The notes under the pieces: generated by a model
The model's database searches: none
The model's input: the letters and a program-made list of their open reading frames with translations, nothing else
What the model was told of the DNA's origin: nothing
Shown here: positions 24,848 to 35,470 of the stretch, in pieces
Layout: the number at the start of each line of letters is the position of its first letter
How positions within the stretch are numbered: position 1 is the first letter of the stretch
Origin: Marthasterias glacialis
Taxonomy: Eukaryota; Echinodermata; Asteroidea; Forcipulatida; Asteriidae
Direction of reading: 5' to 3'
Assembly: GCA_911728455.2 (NCBI GenBank)
Contig: OU452234.1
Coordinates: 6,710,549 to 6,774,548, forward strand
Length of the DNA: 64,000 bases
Position numbers and translations under genes: made by a program

Positions 24848-25037
24848 ATGGCTTCTAAGTAAACATTTTATAAAATATAAGTTGAACTTGGCAAACTCAT
24901 TAGTTTGATTGTGTCATATTTCTTCATTTTGATGAAATCAAAATGGCTTCTAAGTAAACATTTTATAAAATATAAGTTGAACTTGGCAAACTCATTAGTT
25001 TGATTGTGTCATATTTCTTCATTTTGATGAAATCAAA
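24848..25037. repeat. Perfect tandem duplication, two 95-bp units
   Basis: Unit 1 (24848-24942) and unit 2 (24943-25037) are identical as read, both starting atggcttctaagtaaacatt and ending gatgaaatcaaaa. Identity in otherwise diverged DNA means a recent event or an assembly duplication. Confidence 0.93.
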
Positions 25038-25073
25038 ATAATCTTTAACTTGAATTTTTAATTCAACAATAGA

Positions 25074-25707
25074 TATCGTCAGCAATTTCACGAAGTGCCA
25101 AAAACTTGCAAAATCGATGAAAAACTCATTTTGATTTTTTTTGTGGTTTCGATTTAGTTGATCGTTATCTAACAATTTACGAAATTGTAGGTCTCAAAAT
25201 CATCTGGTTTCTTAATTATGCTAAGATGATGAAGGGCAAAAACCCCAAGAACCCCGAATAGCGTTTTCACGAAGAGCCAAAAACTTGTTTACCAGTTTGT
25301 GGCCGTGTAGATTATACAGCTGGCACAGTGCCAATCATGAGTGCTCCGGCTTTTGCGTTTTCACGAAGAGCCAAATAGTGTTCCGGCTTTTGCGTTTTCA
25401 CGAACAGCTAAAAAGTTTATACACGGCGCGCTGCACACAGACCACGTTTTGTACCGTTTTCACGAAGAGACAATCTCATTAATTAAATAATTACTCATTA
25501 ATTAAACCCGTTATGGACAAAATTGAAACTAGATTTGTTTGATTTGGGATCTCTACTTCCCTAACATGCAAAAATTTTAAAGATTGAATCGCGAATAGTC
25601 TACCTACCGGTGATTTGAAAATAAGTTTAACTTCAAACGCGGTTTTCTCCAAACATACATTTTTCGCTGCAGGGGACTTTTTGGCACTTCGTGAAATTGC
25701 TGACGAT
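25074..25707. repeat. 634-bp element with perfect 32-bp terminal inverted repeats
   Basis: The left end atatcgtcagcaatttcacg (25074 onward) and the right end cgtgaaattgctgacgatat (to 25707) are exact inverted repeats over 32 bp. The interior carries four direct copies of a related cgttttcacgaagagcc word at about 25262, 25357, 25394 and 25456. It has no recognisable transposase. Confidence 0.9.
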
Positions 25708-26111
25708 ATTTGTGTAATCTTTACAGATCAAGCTAAATTCACGATACATGCTGGCATGCCTATCCATCAATTGCTCAACAGTTACACAATTCGTATCAGA
25801 TTCAATAGTGTGTTTCATTGAAGAAGAATTCAAGAGTATGTTATACTTTTACATTCTTGTTACAACAATGCAAAGACAATATAATTGCAATCCAATGCTC
25901 TTTCAAACCATGTTAAATACTATGGTTTGTGATTTAATTAGGTAAGACAGCCATGCCCATTAAAATCCCAAGATTTTAACATTTTTCTTTTTCTTGTACT
26001 GGAAATATACAAAAAATGTCAGATATTATGACCCCTCTCATAATATACAAAAAATAGATCTATTTGTCATTACATAGTGTGCTAGGTCATCATTAAGTTT
26101 GGTCACATTCA

Positions 26112-26194
26112 TTACTCAGCAGCCTCCTCCCCTCCATCTCCGCCCACATCTCCCTGCGTGTTATCTTCAGCTGGTTCCGTGGGTTTATCTGCTT
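26112..26194 (-). CDS. Terminal exon (E) of acidic MGCSSS protein gene
   Basis: On the minus strand the acceptor ttacag is followed by aa gca gat, completing a Glu codon from a phase-1 intron. The peptide is ADKPTEPAEDNTQGDVGGDG, then GEEAAE and a TAA stop at 26114-26112. Its Glu/Pro/Ala/Gly bias and identical intron phase match the exons at 38989-39057 and 39899-40012. A minus-strand ATTAAA is at 25938-25933, suggesting a short 3' UTR. No family domain is seen. Connection to the 5' exons is inferred from phase and composition only. Confidence 0.6.
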
Positions 26195-26529
26195 CTGTAA
26201 TAGAAATGAACAGGAAACCAGTTATTGACTGTTCACTAATATGTAACTAATGAGGCAATTTCAATGTCAGATCTTGTTATTTTTTTTGACAACTGATTTT
26301 AATTGTCATTTATGATTTGTATATTTGTATGAAGGATGAAATGAAAGGATAAACAAGGACAAGCATAGGATGATGAGAAAACATAAACAAACATGCGCAG
26401 TTATGGCTTTTTAAAAGTTAAAACTGTCCAAGAACTGAAAATCTCTTGCAGGAAGACCTGCTGTTCAGTGATCTGAGTGGATCGATGACTAAGTATGGAG
26501 GTTACATTTGCCATTGTCTGATTAACAGG

Positions 26530-26870
26530 GGCTAGTTTCGTGGGACAGACAAATTTTCTAAGCAGACAAAAATGTTGCTTACCAGAAGCAGATTCCCAGC
26601 CAAAATACTAATTTCATTTTTTGCTAAGTAGCCAACTTTATCAAGCAATATTTTCGACATAGTAGCTATATAAAACTAAGTCCTGCATAGCCCAATTTCT
26701 TCAAGCTATTAAGCACAAATTATTGCTTAGCCCAGAAAAATCATACTTAGCAGAAACTGGTTACCAGACAAATACACCATGTGAAGTAATGTTGTTTGTG
26801 ACTGGTTTCCTGCTAGTTTTTGCTTAGCACCCTTTTCTGCATAACATTTATGAAATTGGGGCTGGGCATT
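26530..26870. repeat. Two adjacent copies of the 'ggttaccag' TIR family
   Basis: The first (26530-26670) has gcttaccagaagcagattcc and agccaaaatac. The second (26690-26870) has cttagcagaaactggttacc, gtgactggtttcctgctag and an end tttatgaaattgggg that is inverted relative to its start cccaatttcttcaagc. Confidence 0.75.
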
Positions 26871-27351
26871 GACCTGATTGGATTAAGTTTATAAGCCTTA
26901 ACAAAGGCAAACCATGCGAGGGACATTATCTTTCTGGATAATAACTTATACATGGCCAAACATCAATGTTTGATTCGCCCCTGTGAGCCAACTCTTATTT
27001 CAACCATTTTCCTACACATTGACTTTGCCTGCCAGAAATCACATGGGACAATTTATCAATTCAGACTTCTCACACATGCAAAGGAGTGTCTACATGATTC
27101 TAAAGGGTAGATATACCCTGGTGGCAACAGAAACTCAAGAAAGAAACTCAAGAAAAGACTAAATTGCTAACTATTCAATCATACCAAACACTTTTAGAAT
27201 ACAAGATTGCACAGTAGACATTTATCATGCAGCGACTGTCTTAATAGGTATGCAATCACAGAAATTAATGTAAATATCAAGCAATACACCACAAGGTAAA
27301 CTGACTGGGTAAATTCCTAATTCAATTTTGGAGTGAACAAAGAAAACTGAA

Positions 27352-27540
27352 TGGAGCGGGATTTGAACCTGTGACCACCAGTTCAACGTACAGACGCTCT
27401 ATCAACTGAGCTATCCAGCCCTATGTTGGCAATCTCCCTATTAGTCAATTGTGTTCGGGGGGGGGGGGGGGGTGCCAGTCAGAAGCCATTCAACCTGAAA
27501 CTGCCGTGTAGCCAGGGATCACACCCAAGCTATAGTATAG
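27352..27540 (-). repeat. tRNA-like module inside a dispersed repeat, copy 1
   Basis: On the minus strand, 27421-27352 reads as a tRNA: ggctggatagctcagttgat with D-arm/A box, then ggttcaaatcc as B box and a pairing tccat end. The sequence 5' of it (to 27540) contains cttgggtgtgatccctggct and cggcagtttcaggtt. Bases 62555-62735 show the same tRNA and the same upstream block. It is a SINE or related repeat, not a cellular tRNA gene, because the anticodon stem does not pair well. Confidence 0.8.
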
Positions 27541-27748
27541 CTCTATGGATATAACCTGGGAAGCAGCAGTATGGGGGATCACCATAAGGGTGATGCAAAT
27601 TTGTTTTATTTCAAATACAAATATCAAGCAATAAACCACAAGGTAAACTAAATTAAAATATTCAAATTAATAAAAGGGGCCGTAATAAATCAAATAGAAG
27701 GAAAAGACATTATCATAAACCATAGTGTGATCACCTTTTTGTCTGATA

Positions 27749-27981
27749 CTCTCTTAATGTAAAAGACCGAAAAACCACTCTATTTGTCTGCCCTACCAAG
27801 GATTGCAAGGAGCCATATGGCGGACAACTCTTTTTAGAGTGAAAGATGGGTATTTTCACTAGATTCAGAGTGAAATTTACTCCACTTTCACTCAAAAAAG
27901 AGTGGTGAAGAGTGAGTTTCACTCTCAAAAGAGCCAAACTCTGGCAAGCGAGTGAAATTTTCACTCTTTTACATTTAGAGA
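27749..27981. repeat. 'actcttttagagtgaaa' TIR element, copy 2
   Basis: It is homologous to 16973-17209. The ends ctctcttaatgtaaaagacc and gtgaaattttcactctttta followed by catttagag are inverted. The shared interior is ggacaactctttttagagtg and gagtttcactctcaaaagag. Confidence 0.85.
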
Positions 27982-28414
27982 ATACCTTGCACACACAATG
28001 ACAATGATAGTACTTCTCATTATATTCTCATATATTCTCATTGCAAAAGTGACCAGACTACTTGCCCTTCCAGTCTCAGTTTGATATTAGGTTGAATGTG
28101 AGAAAGAAACAAAATGGCTGCACTATGAGAAAGATCTACTGGGCAAGAACATTTTAAATCCAATTTATTCACCAAATTATGAACAAAAATAGGGTCCCTA
28201 CAAAATATAATATTGAACTGATGATTATCAGAAACAAACTATTGACCTTTCATCTCAAGAATAAATAAAATTGCAATAAACTGGAATGAAGCATATCTAT
28301 TCCACTCCAAACCACCATCCCTCATAAAAAGATTGTCATTCCTTTAAAAGCAAGTGACATTCTTAGATGCAGATGCAGTTGTAGCTGATAATAATAATGT
28401 CCACTCTCCATCTT

Positions 28415-28620
28415 ACCTGGGCAATTTTTGCAGCAAAGAAAACAATTGGCACACTATTCACTTAGATACGCCTATCTGCAGAATCTACAATGGAATTGAT
28501 CTCTAAAAATAAACACAATTTATGAAAACTTCTTCTGCATACAATTATTTATACCCACACTTTTTATTCAACTTGGGCAATTTTTGTAACAAAGAAAACA
28601 AAAATGGCAAACCATTCACA
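28415..28620. repeat. Short local duplication
   Basis: The words acctgggcaatttttgcagc / acttgggcaatttttgtaac, then aaagaaaaca and ggcacactattcac / ggcaaaccattcac, recur at 28415 and 28567 in the same order, about 150 bp apart. It is an old local duplication in the intron. Confidence 0.6.
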
Positions 28621-30315
28621 AGTAGATTAGCTACTCTAAATCAATGCTTGACTGAAATCTGATAAATAGTTCAATTTTACACAACCGTAATTTGTTTTAT
28701 ATTAAATTCACTTCCTTCAGATACAAACAATTCTGACTTGATGTCATTTCTACTCAAAGGGGAAGGCTCATCTGGATATGACGCTGTGTGTTGCCATGGT
28801 TATGTAACAATCTTTGTTGCAGAGAGAATCTTGGATGAGTTACCTCAAAATTGTATTGGCAATGACACAGTTGTATGCAAGTAATATGTCACCACAGCTG
28901 TCTTATTAATTTAAAACAAACACAATGCAACATAATAATGTCCTTGTGTTGCTTTGCACAAACTCTGATGGAATTGATTGCTAAAAAATAAACACAACTT
29001 ATGAAAACTTCTGCATATATTTATTTATCCCGAAATTTTCAAACTATGAAACTAAGCTTCAATATTTATGTATATTGTCTGTAACCTCCTATACATTAAA
29101 ACAAGAGGTTTCCTGATTTACTATCTGCTTGCAATGGCACAGACATGTATGCTGAACAAAGTTTATTTATTGAAAAGACTCCCCCCAAAAATCAGTCTCA
29201 TTAAAACTACAGGAGATGCACAGTTGTAAACTGATTGTATGAATAAGAAGAAGAAAAAAGAAATGGAAAAAAATCACTAACTTACAAGTAACAGCCATGT
29301 GCATCAATCTCTTCTATTCTTACTGATTTTGTAAAACTATACGAATAAAAAAAAATTCAATATGAGTGTTCAAGCCAGCGCAGTTTTACAGATTAATTTA
29401 CTTCAACATTTTATACACAGAGTGTGTATGCTCTTGAACAATCTAATGTGACTGGATCATACAAAATGAGTCTCTAACTCAAGATGAACTTGGCAAATCA
29501 ACATTAGCTTTCTAGGAAAAACCTGTGGAGACAGCAAACCCATAATTTGCCCCAGGCCAAGATAAGAATCAACATAAACAGTGTCAATTTAAAGATTATT
29601 CTTTTAAGACTGGCTACTTCAATTTCCAGTTAAATGACCGAATTGCATTTCAATGTATAATTCCTTGATTTCAACCACCTCACAGGATGTGGAACTAATT
29701 TTTTTTTTTTTTTTTTTTAAATTCAGACTGAACCGATTTCCATGAGATGAGGTTGACCTTCCTTTTGTTTTTCGCCTGAGCTCATCAAGACAGCAATTAA
29801 CCCTCCTACTAATACATTGTATTCCCAACAATGTATTGTGAGAAATGTCATCAAATTTACATACTCATGCATCCGTGGCAACTGCAGACCCGCTTCACAA
29901 ACAAGTATTTTTTGTTCAATTCAAAGTGATAACTCAGGCAGAATAAATATTCATCGCATTCAGTACTAATTAGGCTCTGTTGATGCATCCCTGAGGTTGT
30001 AGTATGCATGCCTTGGAGACAAAGGGACACGATTGGTTTCTCTGATAAGGAATTAGCAAATCACTCTTCTTAATTTGATTGCTGCTATCAGACTAAGCCA
30101 AAATAGACATGCATGAAATCCCGCTTAAAACTTAAATAAGTTTTCATTGTTTTCATTACAGCACGACCACTTAATTTGATGAGATTTCCACAGATTGGTT
30201 GTATGGTGTGTTCCTTGAAATCTAAAGGCAGGGAATTAGTTTCCTCTTTCCCTTACAGCTTCTGTATAATTCCATGGCATAATCCCTGGTAATCCCCAGA
30301 ATTGTTACATCTGAC

Positions 30316-30350
30316 CATGGAGGAAGGAAAATAGCTTTCCTTCCTCCATG
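30316..30350. repeat. Perfect 15-bp-arm hairpin
   Basis: The arms catggaggaaggaaa and tttccttcctccatg are separated by atagc. It is a simple fold-back. It is not followed by a T run that would suggest Pol III termination. Confidence 0.85.
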
Positions 30351-31164
30351 ATCTGACTGGCGACCAAGACAAAGCGTACTAAACAAGGGAACATCGGTAC
30401 ATAAATCCCTGGTACATAATCCTGGAGGACATTGGCTCACCGGTCGTGAATTATTCATTCATCAACACTTGATTACAAAACCAGTAAGTTTCCACTGTGT
30501 CAAATGTACAGGTTTTTCCACAATTAGTGGGGTTTTTTTTAGTTGGAAGGTCTTTGATAATAAAGTCAAGCCTTGTTTGTTGTCAGATGAATTATTTATG
30601 ACCTCACCTTCACAACACAAACAAAAACCATTACTGAGTGAGGAGCCATAGGGCAAGTCATTGAGCTGGTGAGGAGTCTGATTGAGGTTGTAAACCACTG
30701 ACAAACTGGCTACAAGTTGCTTTATACCAACTTTATACAGTAAGCAAATATCTGTGCTTAATGAAGCAGACAAATTTGAAGCATATTATTCAGTTCACAA
30801 TCATTGGTAGGTGTGCACGCTCATTCACATACAAATTGCACTGAAGCGTTATTCTGCAAGTAACTTAGTACATCTTTTCCCTGACAAAAACTAGGATTTT
30901 TACTTATCAAAACAAGCAATTGATTGGTTACAATCAGAAAGCCCAGTGCATATAACGTACACACCAGTACTAGTACCAATCTTTCAGGACAATGCTTCCA
31001 TTTAAAATACTCTCAAAGTCAAACAAATGACATTCAAAAGACACCCACCCCCCCCCCCCCCCACCACACCACCACCACCAATTAATTCACCATGGCTTAT
31101 TTTGAGTGTGGTAGACAAAATAAGCTTGCGTAACAGTCACAAAAACTCTGCCAAAACATGAACT

Positions 31165-31340
31165 GTTTTTAATAAACCGTTCCGGCCTGTCAATCAAACT
31201 GTGCGCATTGACCAATTGGAACACGCCTTTTGGTCATGTGACCTCGGTCAAACTCGGTCACACGTGCAGCGTAAACGTACACAAACTAAGGTGTGTGGGT
31301 GGGGCTTGTTGCCAAAGCCAGAACAGTCTATTATCATTGA
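31165..31340. repeat. GC-richer CCAAT-bearing block, possible decayed TIR element
   Basis: Words such as cattgaccaattggaacacg, ggtcatgtgacctcgg and gtgggtggggcttgttgcc recall the gaccgatcc family at 19593, 21356 and 47664, but clear terminal repeats are not seen. No coding content is recognised. Confidence 0.4.
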
Positions 31341-31499
31341 AACAATAAGGGTTGTTTGGAGGCTTTGTTTATTCATGTAGGTTTATTGCAAACAACAGGA
31401 GCAAAACGATCTTACTCGTCCAAAAACAAATGATGTAATACACCTTCAAGGTAAGCCACGCTATGAAATTGCGTCAGTAACAAATAAACATCTTATGAC

Positions 31500-31690
31500 T
31501 GAAGCTGATTTCCTCCAGGAAAACAAGCCACCTTAGCACAGACATACTTTGCTTAGCAGAAGTGCATTACTGGCCAAAATACAATGTCATGCAGACTGAT
31601 AGTTCCCAGAATTGTTTTGCCTTGCATATAAAATCACTTATCAATATTTTCAGCTCTAGAGCTCTCTGACCCTGGCATTATGAAATTGGT
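31500..31690. repeat. 'ggttaccag' TIR family copy, diverged
   Basis: It contains gcttagcagaagtgcattac, tggccaaaatacaatgt and the end ctctgaccctggcattatga followed by aattggtccc. Confidence 0.6.
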
Positions 31691-32810
31691 CCCTGGATGG
31701 TTATTCTGCTAACTTTGATGAGGTGATGAACATGTAGGCCTAATTGGCTTTTGGATTGAATTCAGTCATTTCCTATCATGAGCAGAAAATAGTCTTGATT
31801 AATAATTCCGTACCTCAAAACCACCACCCAGGCAAGACTAATAACGAACATGGAGACAAACAAGACAAGGTGATTTGGGAGGGGGGATTTTTCTTTACAA
31901 TGTCATAGAGAGAGAGAGAAATGATTTTCAGGTGTTTTGATTATTTTCCAGCCTACATAATATGTAATTCAATATGTTTCATAATTAGAAATTACATCAG
32001 ATTATTTTTTTCACGAGAAGAACTTAAGTAGAAGGGGTAGAGATTTCTTTGTTACAGTAGAGCAAGAATACTTACCATGAAATGTTATTTTGTTTATTTT
32101 CTTGAATTTCACTCAATAACATTTTGTTTCAAAGCAGGGCTAATCATTTATGCAAAATCATGTGTTCTTGACAAACAAATCTCATCTGTTCCATGTGTGG
32201 CATTCAATGTCAGATTTGAAATCCAAATTCAGGCAAGGGCAGGGTGGTGGAAGGGTTGTCATTATTATCAACGTCAGTTCCTGCTTAAAACGTGACAGCT
32301 AGTTATACCATCTGAATGTTTCACATACTTTATTGATTATCCGAGGCTGTATACTCCGATAATGCCTTAATTAAACCGGGTATGTGTCGTCATTATTAAT
32401 GAACTACAAGCATGTTTCCTTGGCAGCCAGGCCAGTGTCCACTTACTCTACCCGTTCAAAATGATGTCTTCTGGTGAAACCTAGCAACAGCTAAACAATG
32501 TTAGCAAATACAAAAGGCATTGCCTCTGCATTATAGACTAATACGGATTTCAAACACATAAGCCCTACACTCTTATTCAAAACAATGCTCTTTTATGGTG
32601 TGTATTATCCCTTGTTTTTGTCTGTCTAATGGGAAAAAGAACAAAAGCAATCTTGTTTTGCTGACTTTTTTCCTACATATACTGAGTCCATGCACATGAA
32701 TGTGCAGTTAATAACTTAATAATAGTGCACTGTATTGGTTAATTATTTGTCTTGTTTAGGCCCCTATGTATTATGATGATTTGTTGAGTCAGTATGAAAT
32801 AAATGTTTCT

Positions 32811-32812
<2 letters not shown>

Positions 32813-32844
<32 letters not shown>

Positions 32845-32845
32845 G
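32813..32845. repeat. (CAAT)n microsatellite
   Basis: About eight uninterrupted caat units follow a tttctat flank. Confidence 0.95.
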
Positions 32846-33639
32846 TAAATGTTTGTTCAATAGCTCATTTGTTCAAATAGCGAACTAATTGCTAAAAGAT
32901 TACAAATTTGTGTCAACTGGCAATGATTATAGATCTGCAAGGTGCAAGATGGGTTACTGATGCTTAATGTGGCCTTGTCTGATACAAACATACTTGTTTT
33001 CATTGTATATACATAGTTTTAACAGATTTAGATATTTATTTAAAATACTTTTGTTTGTTAACATCAGTCATCATACCAAATAAATTATTTCCATGCTTAT
33101 CCTAGATATGATTACATTTCAACATCCACCATGCATACTGGGGTAAGCTGAACCTGCCATCGCTTCACAATGGCTGGTATTCTTAGGGAAGTATGGTTAA
33201 TTAACCCTGGCAGTAACTAACTTAACCCTACTACCAAGCAGGGGTATATTTCCCAGGGAATTTCAAGGGTTAAACTTTTTCATTGTGAACATACTGACCA
33301 AAACTTCCTGGGAGATTCCCAGGAAACACATCAAGCATGAAAGGGCCATCACTATATACATTGTCATTTGATTAGTTTATATCCGGCTACAAACAACAAC
33401 TTCTTGGTTTTATTTCAGACACTTTTTAATGAGGAAGTAACTTTCCCGTCATCTATAAAGTGAGCCAAGTCCCTCTAACTTCCTTCAAATCATTCAAAAT
33501 TCAACACCAGGATTTGATTGATTTGAAATTATCAATACTGTACAGTGCTAAGAAAGAACACAACCAGACGTACCAGTTCCATCAGAACCAATAATGTAGG
33601 TTTGGATGTTACACCTTGACTTTATCTTCCAACTCTGGA

Positions 33640-33825
33640 ATTCTGATGCTTACTTACCAAAAGTTCTACTTCAAATCAGGAATAGATTCATCAAGATGTA
33701 ACCACTTAATTTTGCTTAGGTTTCCAGCAAAAATGTCATGTATTGCATACTGGTTCCCTGTTTTTCCTAGATTTGCTAAGCAAAGTTTTGGTCTGATAAA
33801 TGTCTATATAAAATTGGGCGTCTGA
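33640..33825. repeat. 'ggttaccag' TIR family copy, diverged
   Basis: It contains cttaccaaaagttctacttc, gtaaccacttaattttgctt, a tactggttccctgtttttcc word and the right-hand end aaaattgggcg. Confidence 0.55.
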
Positions 33826-34271
33826 AACTGCAATATTATCGTTAACAATTCTATCTCTGTGTGTCAATCTATGGTCATCATGTTTGCTGTATTTAAGTAG
33901 CCTACGGATACTATACTCTTTCATACACATGCGAAGAGCAAATATCTATTCTACTACAGTGAATCAATGATTTGCAACCAAACTATTTACTGCATGCAAT
34001 TAAGCCAAAAATTCTACAGAAAGCCAGAAAGAAACTCCACTCTTAAAACACACTGCATAACGATCCAAAGCTACAAGAAAATGTTGAGATGTGATGAGCT
34101 GATGATGAGGCAACGTGCCAGAAGAGAAAAAGAAGATGGATAAGAAGAGATAAAAGATCAAATGAGATTGCCAACTCATGCAATGAGAAGACCGAGGGAT
34201 GTTTTTAGTTGTTTGTCATTAGTAATGGATTCTGATGTTGAGGGTGAGATGGTTCTAGTCCCATGCAGAGA

Positions 34272-34618
34272 TTAACTTTCATCTTCACCTTCTTCCATTT
34301 TGGTGTCCGTGACGCTTTGCCTTCCAGTATCCTCCTCTTCCTCCGTCTTAGGTTTTGTCATCATTTCATCCTCATCCGCCCCCTGACACTCCCCCGTCTC
34401 TGGCTCCTGTCTACACGGTGCTACATTGTCTTGCACTTGATTAGCCTCCCCGGTTTCCTGAGTTTGCGTATCGTTCTGCTCGGATTGTTCTGTTGAGTCT
34501 GCTTGGGTGTCAGGTGCACTTTCTTGTTTTGGTTCTTCAGATTCAACTGCTGTTTCAAGTGCCAATGTTTCTGTTTGTGGTGGATTGTCTTCTTCTGTTG
34601 TGGGGGAAACATCTGCTG
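34272..34618 (-). CDS. Exon D of acidic MGCSSS protein gene, with stop or alternative donor
   Basis: On the minus strand a C/T-rich tract leads to aatcagcagcag, a run of three possible AG acceptors. Using the first, ca gca gat completes an Ala codon (phase 1). The peptide starts ADVSPTTEEDNPPQTETLAL and continues with Glu/Gln/Thr-rich sequence to KMEEGEDES and a TAA stop at 34274-34272. Alternatively, a donor (gaag|gtgaag, last exon base 34289) leaves phase 1 and can splice to the exon at 26194. The protein may therefore have two C-termini. It is strongly acidic with no folded domain or transmembrane segment. The continuous 347-nt frame and biased composition make it coding. The link to its neighbours is inferred. 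Confidence 0.72.
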
Positions 34619-34778
34619 CTGATTGGGTATCAATTAGGAATAGGATGTCGATTGGAAAGTAGGAAACAATTGGTATGAATAAAGTGTTAATTTCTTGGGT
34701 AGGCCTATTGTTTATGGCATGACTTGAGTGTTGATTGGGTATTAATTTGAGACTTGAAGGTTTGCATGGTGGAGAGAC

Positions 34779-35016
34779 AATAAGGAGGAGCTTGCGGTGA
34801 CACCATGTAACAACACTTTTGTAGAGGTGGTGGCTCTGAGAAGAGCCGTTGGTTTTCTCAACGTTTCGGACAGTATGCTCTGTCCTTCATCATGAGTCTC
34901 CTGATGAAGGACAGAGCATACTGTCCGAAATCTTGAGAAAACCAACGGCTCTTCTCAGAGCCACCACCTCTACAAAAGAGTTGTTACATGGTGTCACCAC
35001 AAGTCTCTCCTTATTA
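34779..35016. repeat. 240-bp fold-back with hammerhead-like core motifs
   Basis: The two arms of about 115 bp are inverted copies separated by a 9-base spacer (tgagtctcc). Both include ccaacggctcttctcagagc and ggtgacaccatgtaac, or their complements. Each arm also holds ggacag-agcata-ctgtcc followed by gaaa, preceded by tgatga. It resembles terminal repeats of Penelope-like retroelements, inferred from recalled motif style. No reverse transcriptase lies nearby. Confidence 0.85.
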
Positions 35017-35282
35017 TGGGTGTTAATTACTTGAGTATTGCTTATGGTATGCGTTTTAAGGTGTTGATTGGGTACTAAATACTTGCAAATTGACTATATG
35101 TACAAATTAGGTGTTGTCACTGCCCCCCCCCCCCCTCCCCGTGACAGTGATTTGTATATGTACCGATTTAGCTTGGATTTTTTGACTGTACTAACAGAAA
35201 ATTTGTAATAAAATAAAAATTTGTCCAATTTAGTATTTTTTGGTTATTGATTTAATATCCGACAATTGTGAAAAACTGCAAG

Positions 35283-35470
35283 TCCCAGCCTGACACTTCA
35301 AAGAGGCAACAGAGTCAATTGCCTCCATGCCCCTAGCCATTGCTTCCATATCCCTTGAAATATTCCGGTTCAAATTTACAATTTCCGCACAGAGGTGCCC
35401 TTTATCAAGAAGAAAATGCCTTGAAGCCCTATCAGAACAAAGCAATCTCAGGCCTGCTAGTCTGTGCATA
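35283..35470. repeat. Dispersed repeat, copy 1 of a diverged pair
   Basis: It shares ordered words with 46660-46850: cctgacacttca / cctgatacttca, gaggcaac, gtcaattgcctc / ggcaattgtctc, tgcccctagccattgc / tgcccctggtcattgc, ccctttatcaaga, aaagcaatctcaggcctg / gaagcaatcgggcctg. Minus-strand open frames in both copies share a DKG, an AM-RG and a G spacing, but this is explained by DNA homology. A short retroelement remnant is possible. Confidence 0.7.

Larger units (their letters stand above)
26195..34271. other. Long intron of the MGCSSS gene, repeat-rich
   Basis: It holds 'ggttaccag' family copies at 26530-26670, 26690-26870, 31500-31690 and 33640-33825, a tRNA-like repeat (27352-27421) and a TIR element (27749-27981). 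Low-complexity runs include G (27457-27473), T (29699-29719), C (31049-31062) and (CAAT)n (32813-32845). No further exon of the gene could be defended in it. Confidence 0.55.

Noticed and set aside
27352..27421. Functional tRNA gene on the minus strand
   Set aside because: The anticodon stem pairs poorly and the unit recurs with its flanks at 62555-62735, so it is a repeat.
28415..28460. Good minus-strand donor (cccag|gtaaga)
   Set aside because: The sequence is part of a local duplication (second copy at 28567), has no coding bias and no matching acceptor.
33570..33600. Possible minus-strand mini-exon before a gtacgt donor
   Set aside because: The only nearby AG gives the wrong phase for the MGCSSS gene, and the composition does not match.
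34272..34633. Overlapping minus-strand frame rich in Gln/Lys (34421-34633)
   Set aside because: It is an out-of-frame shadow of exon D of the MGCSSS gene.
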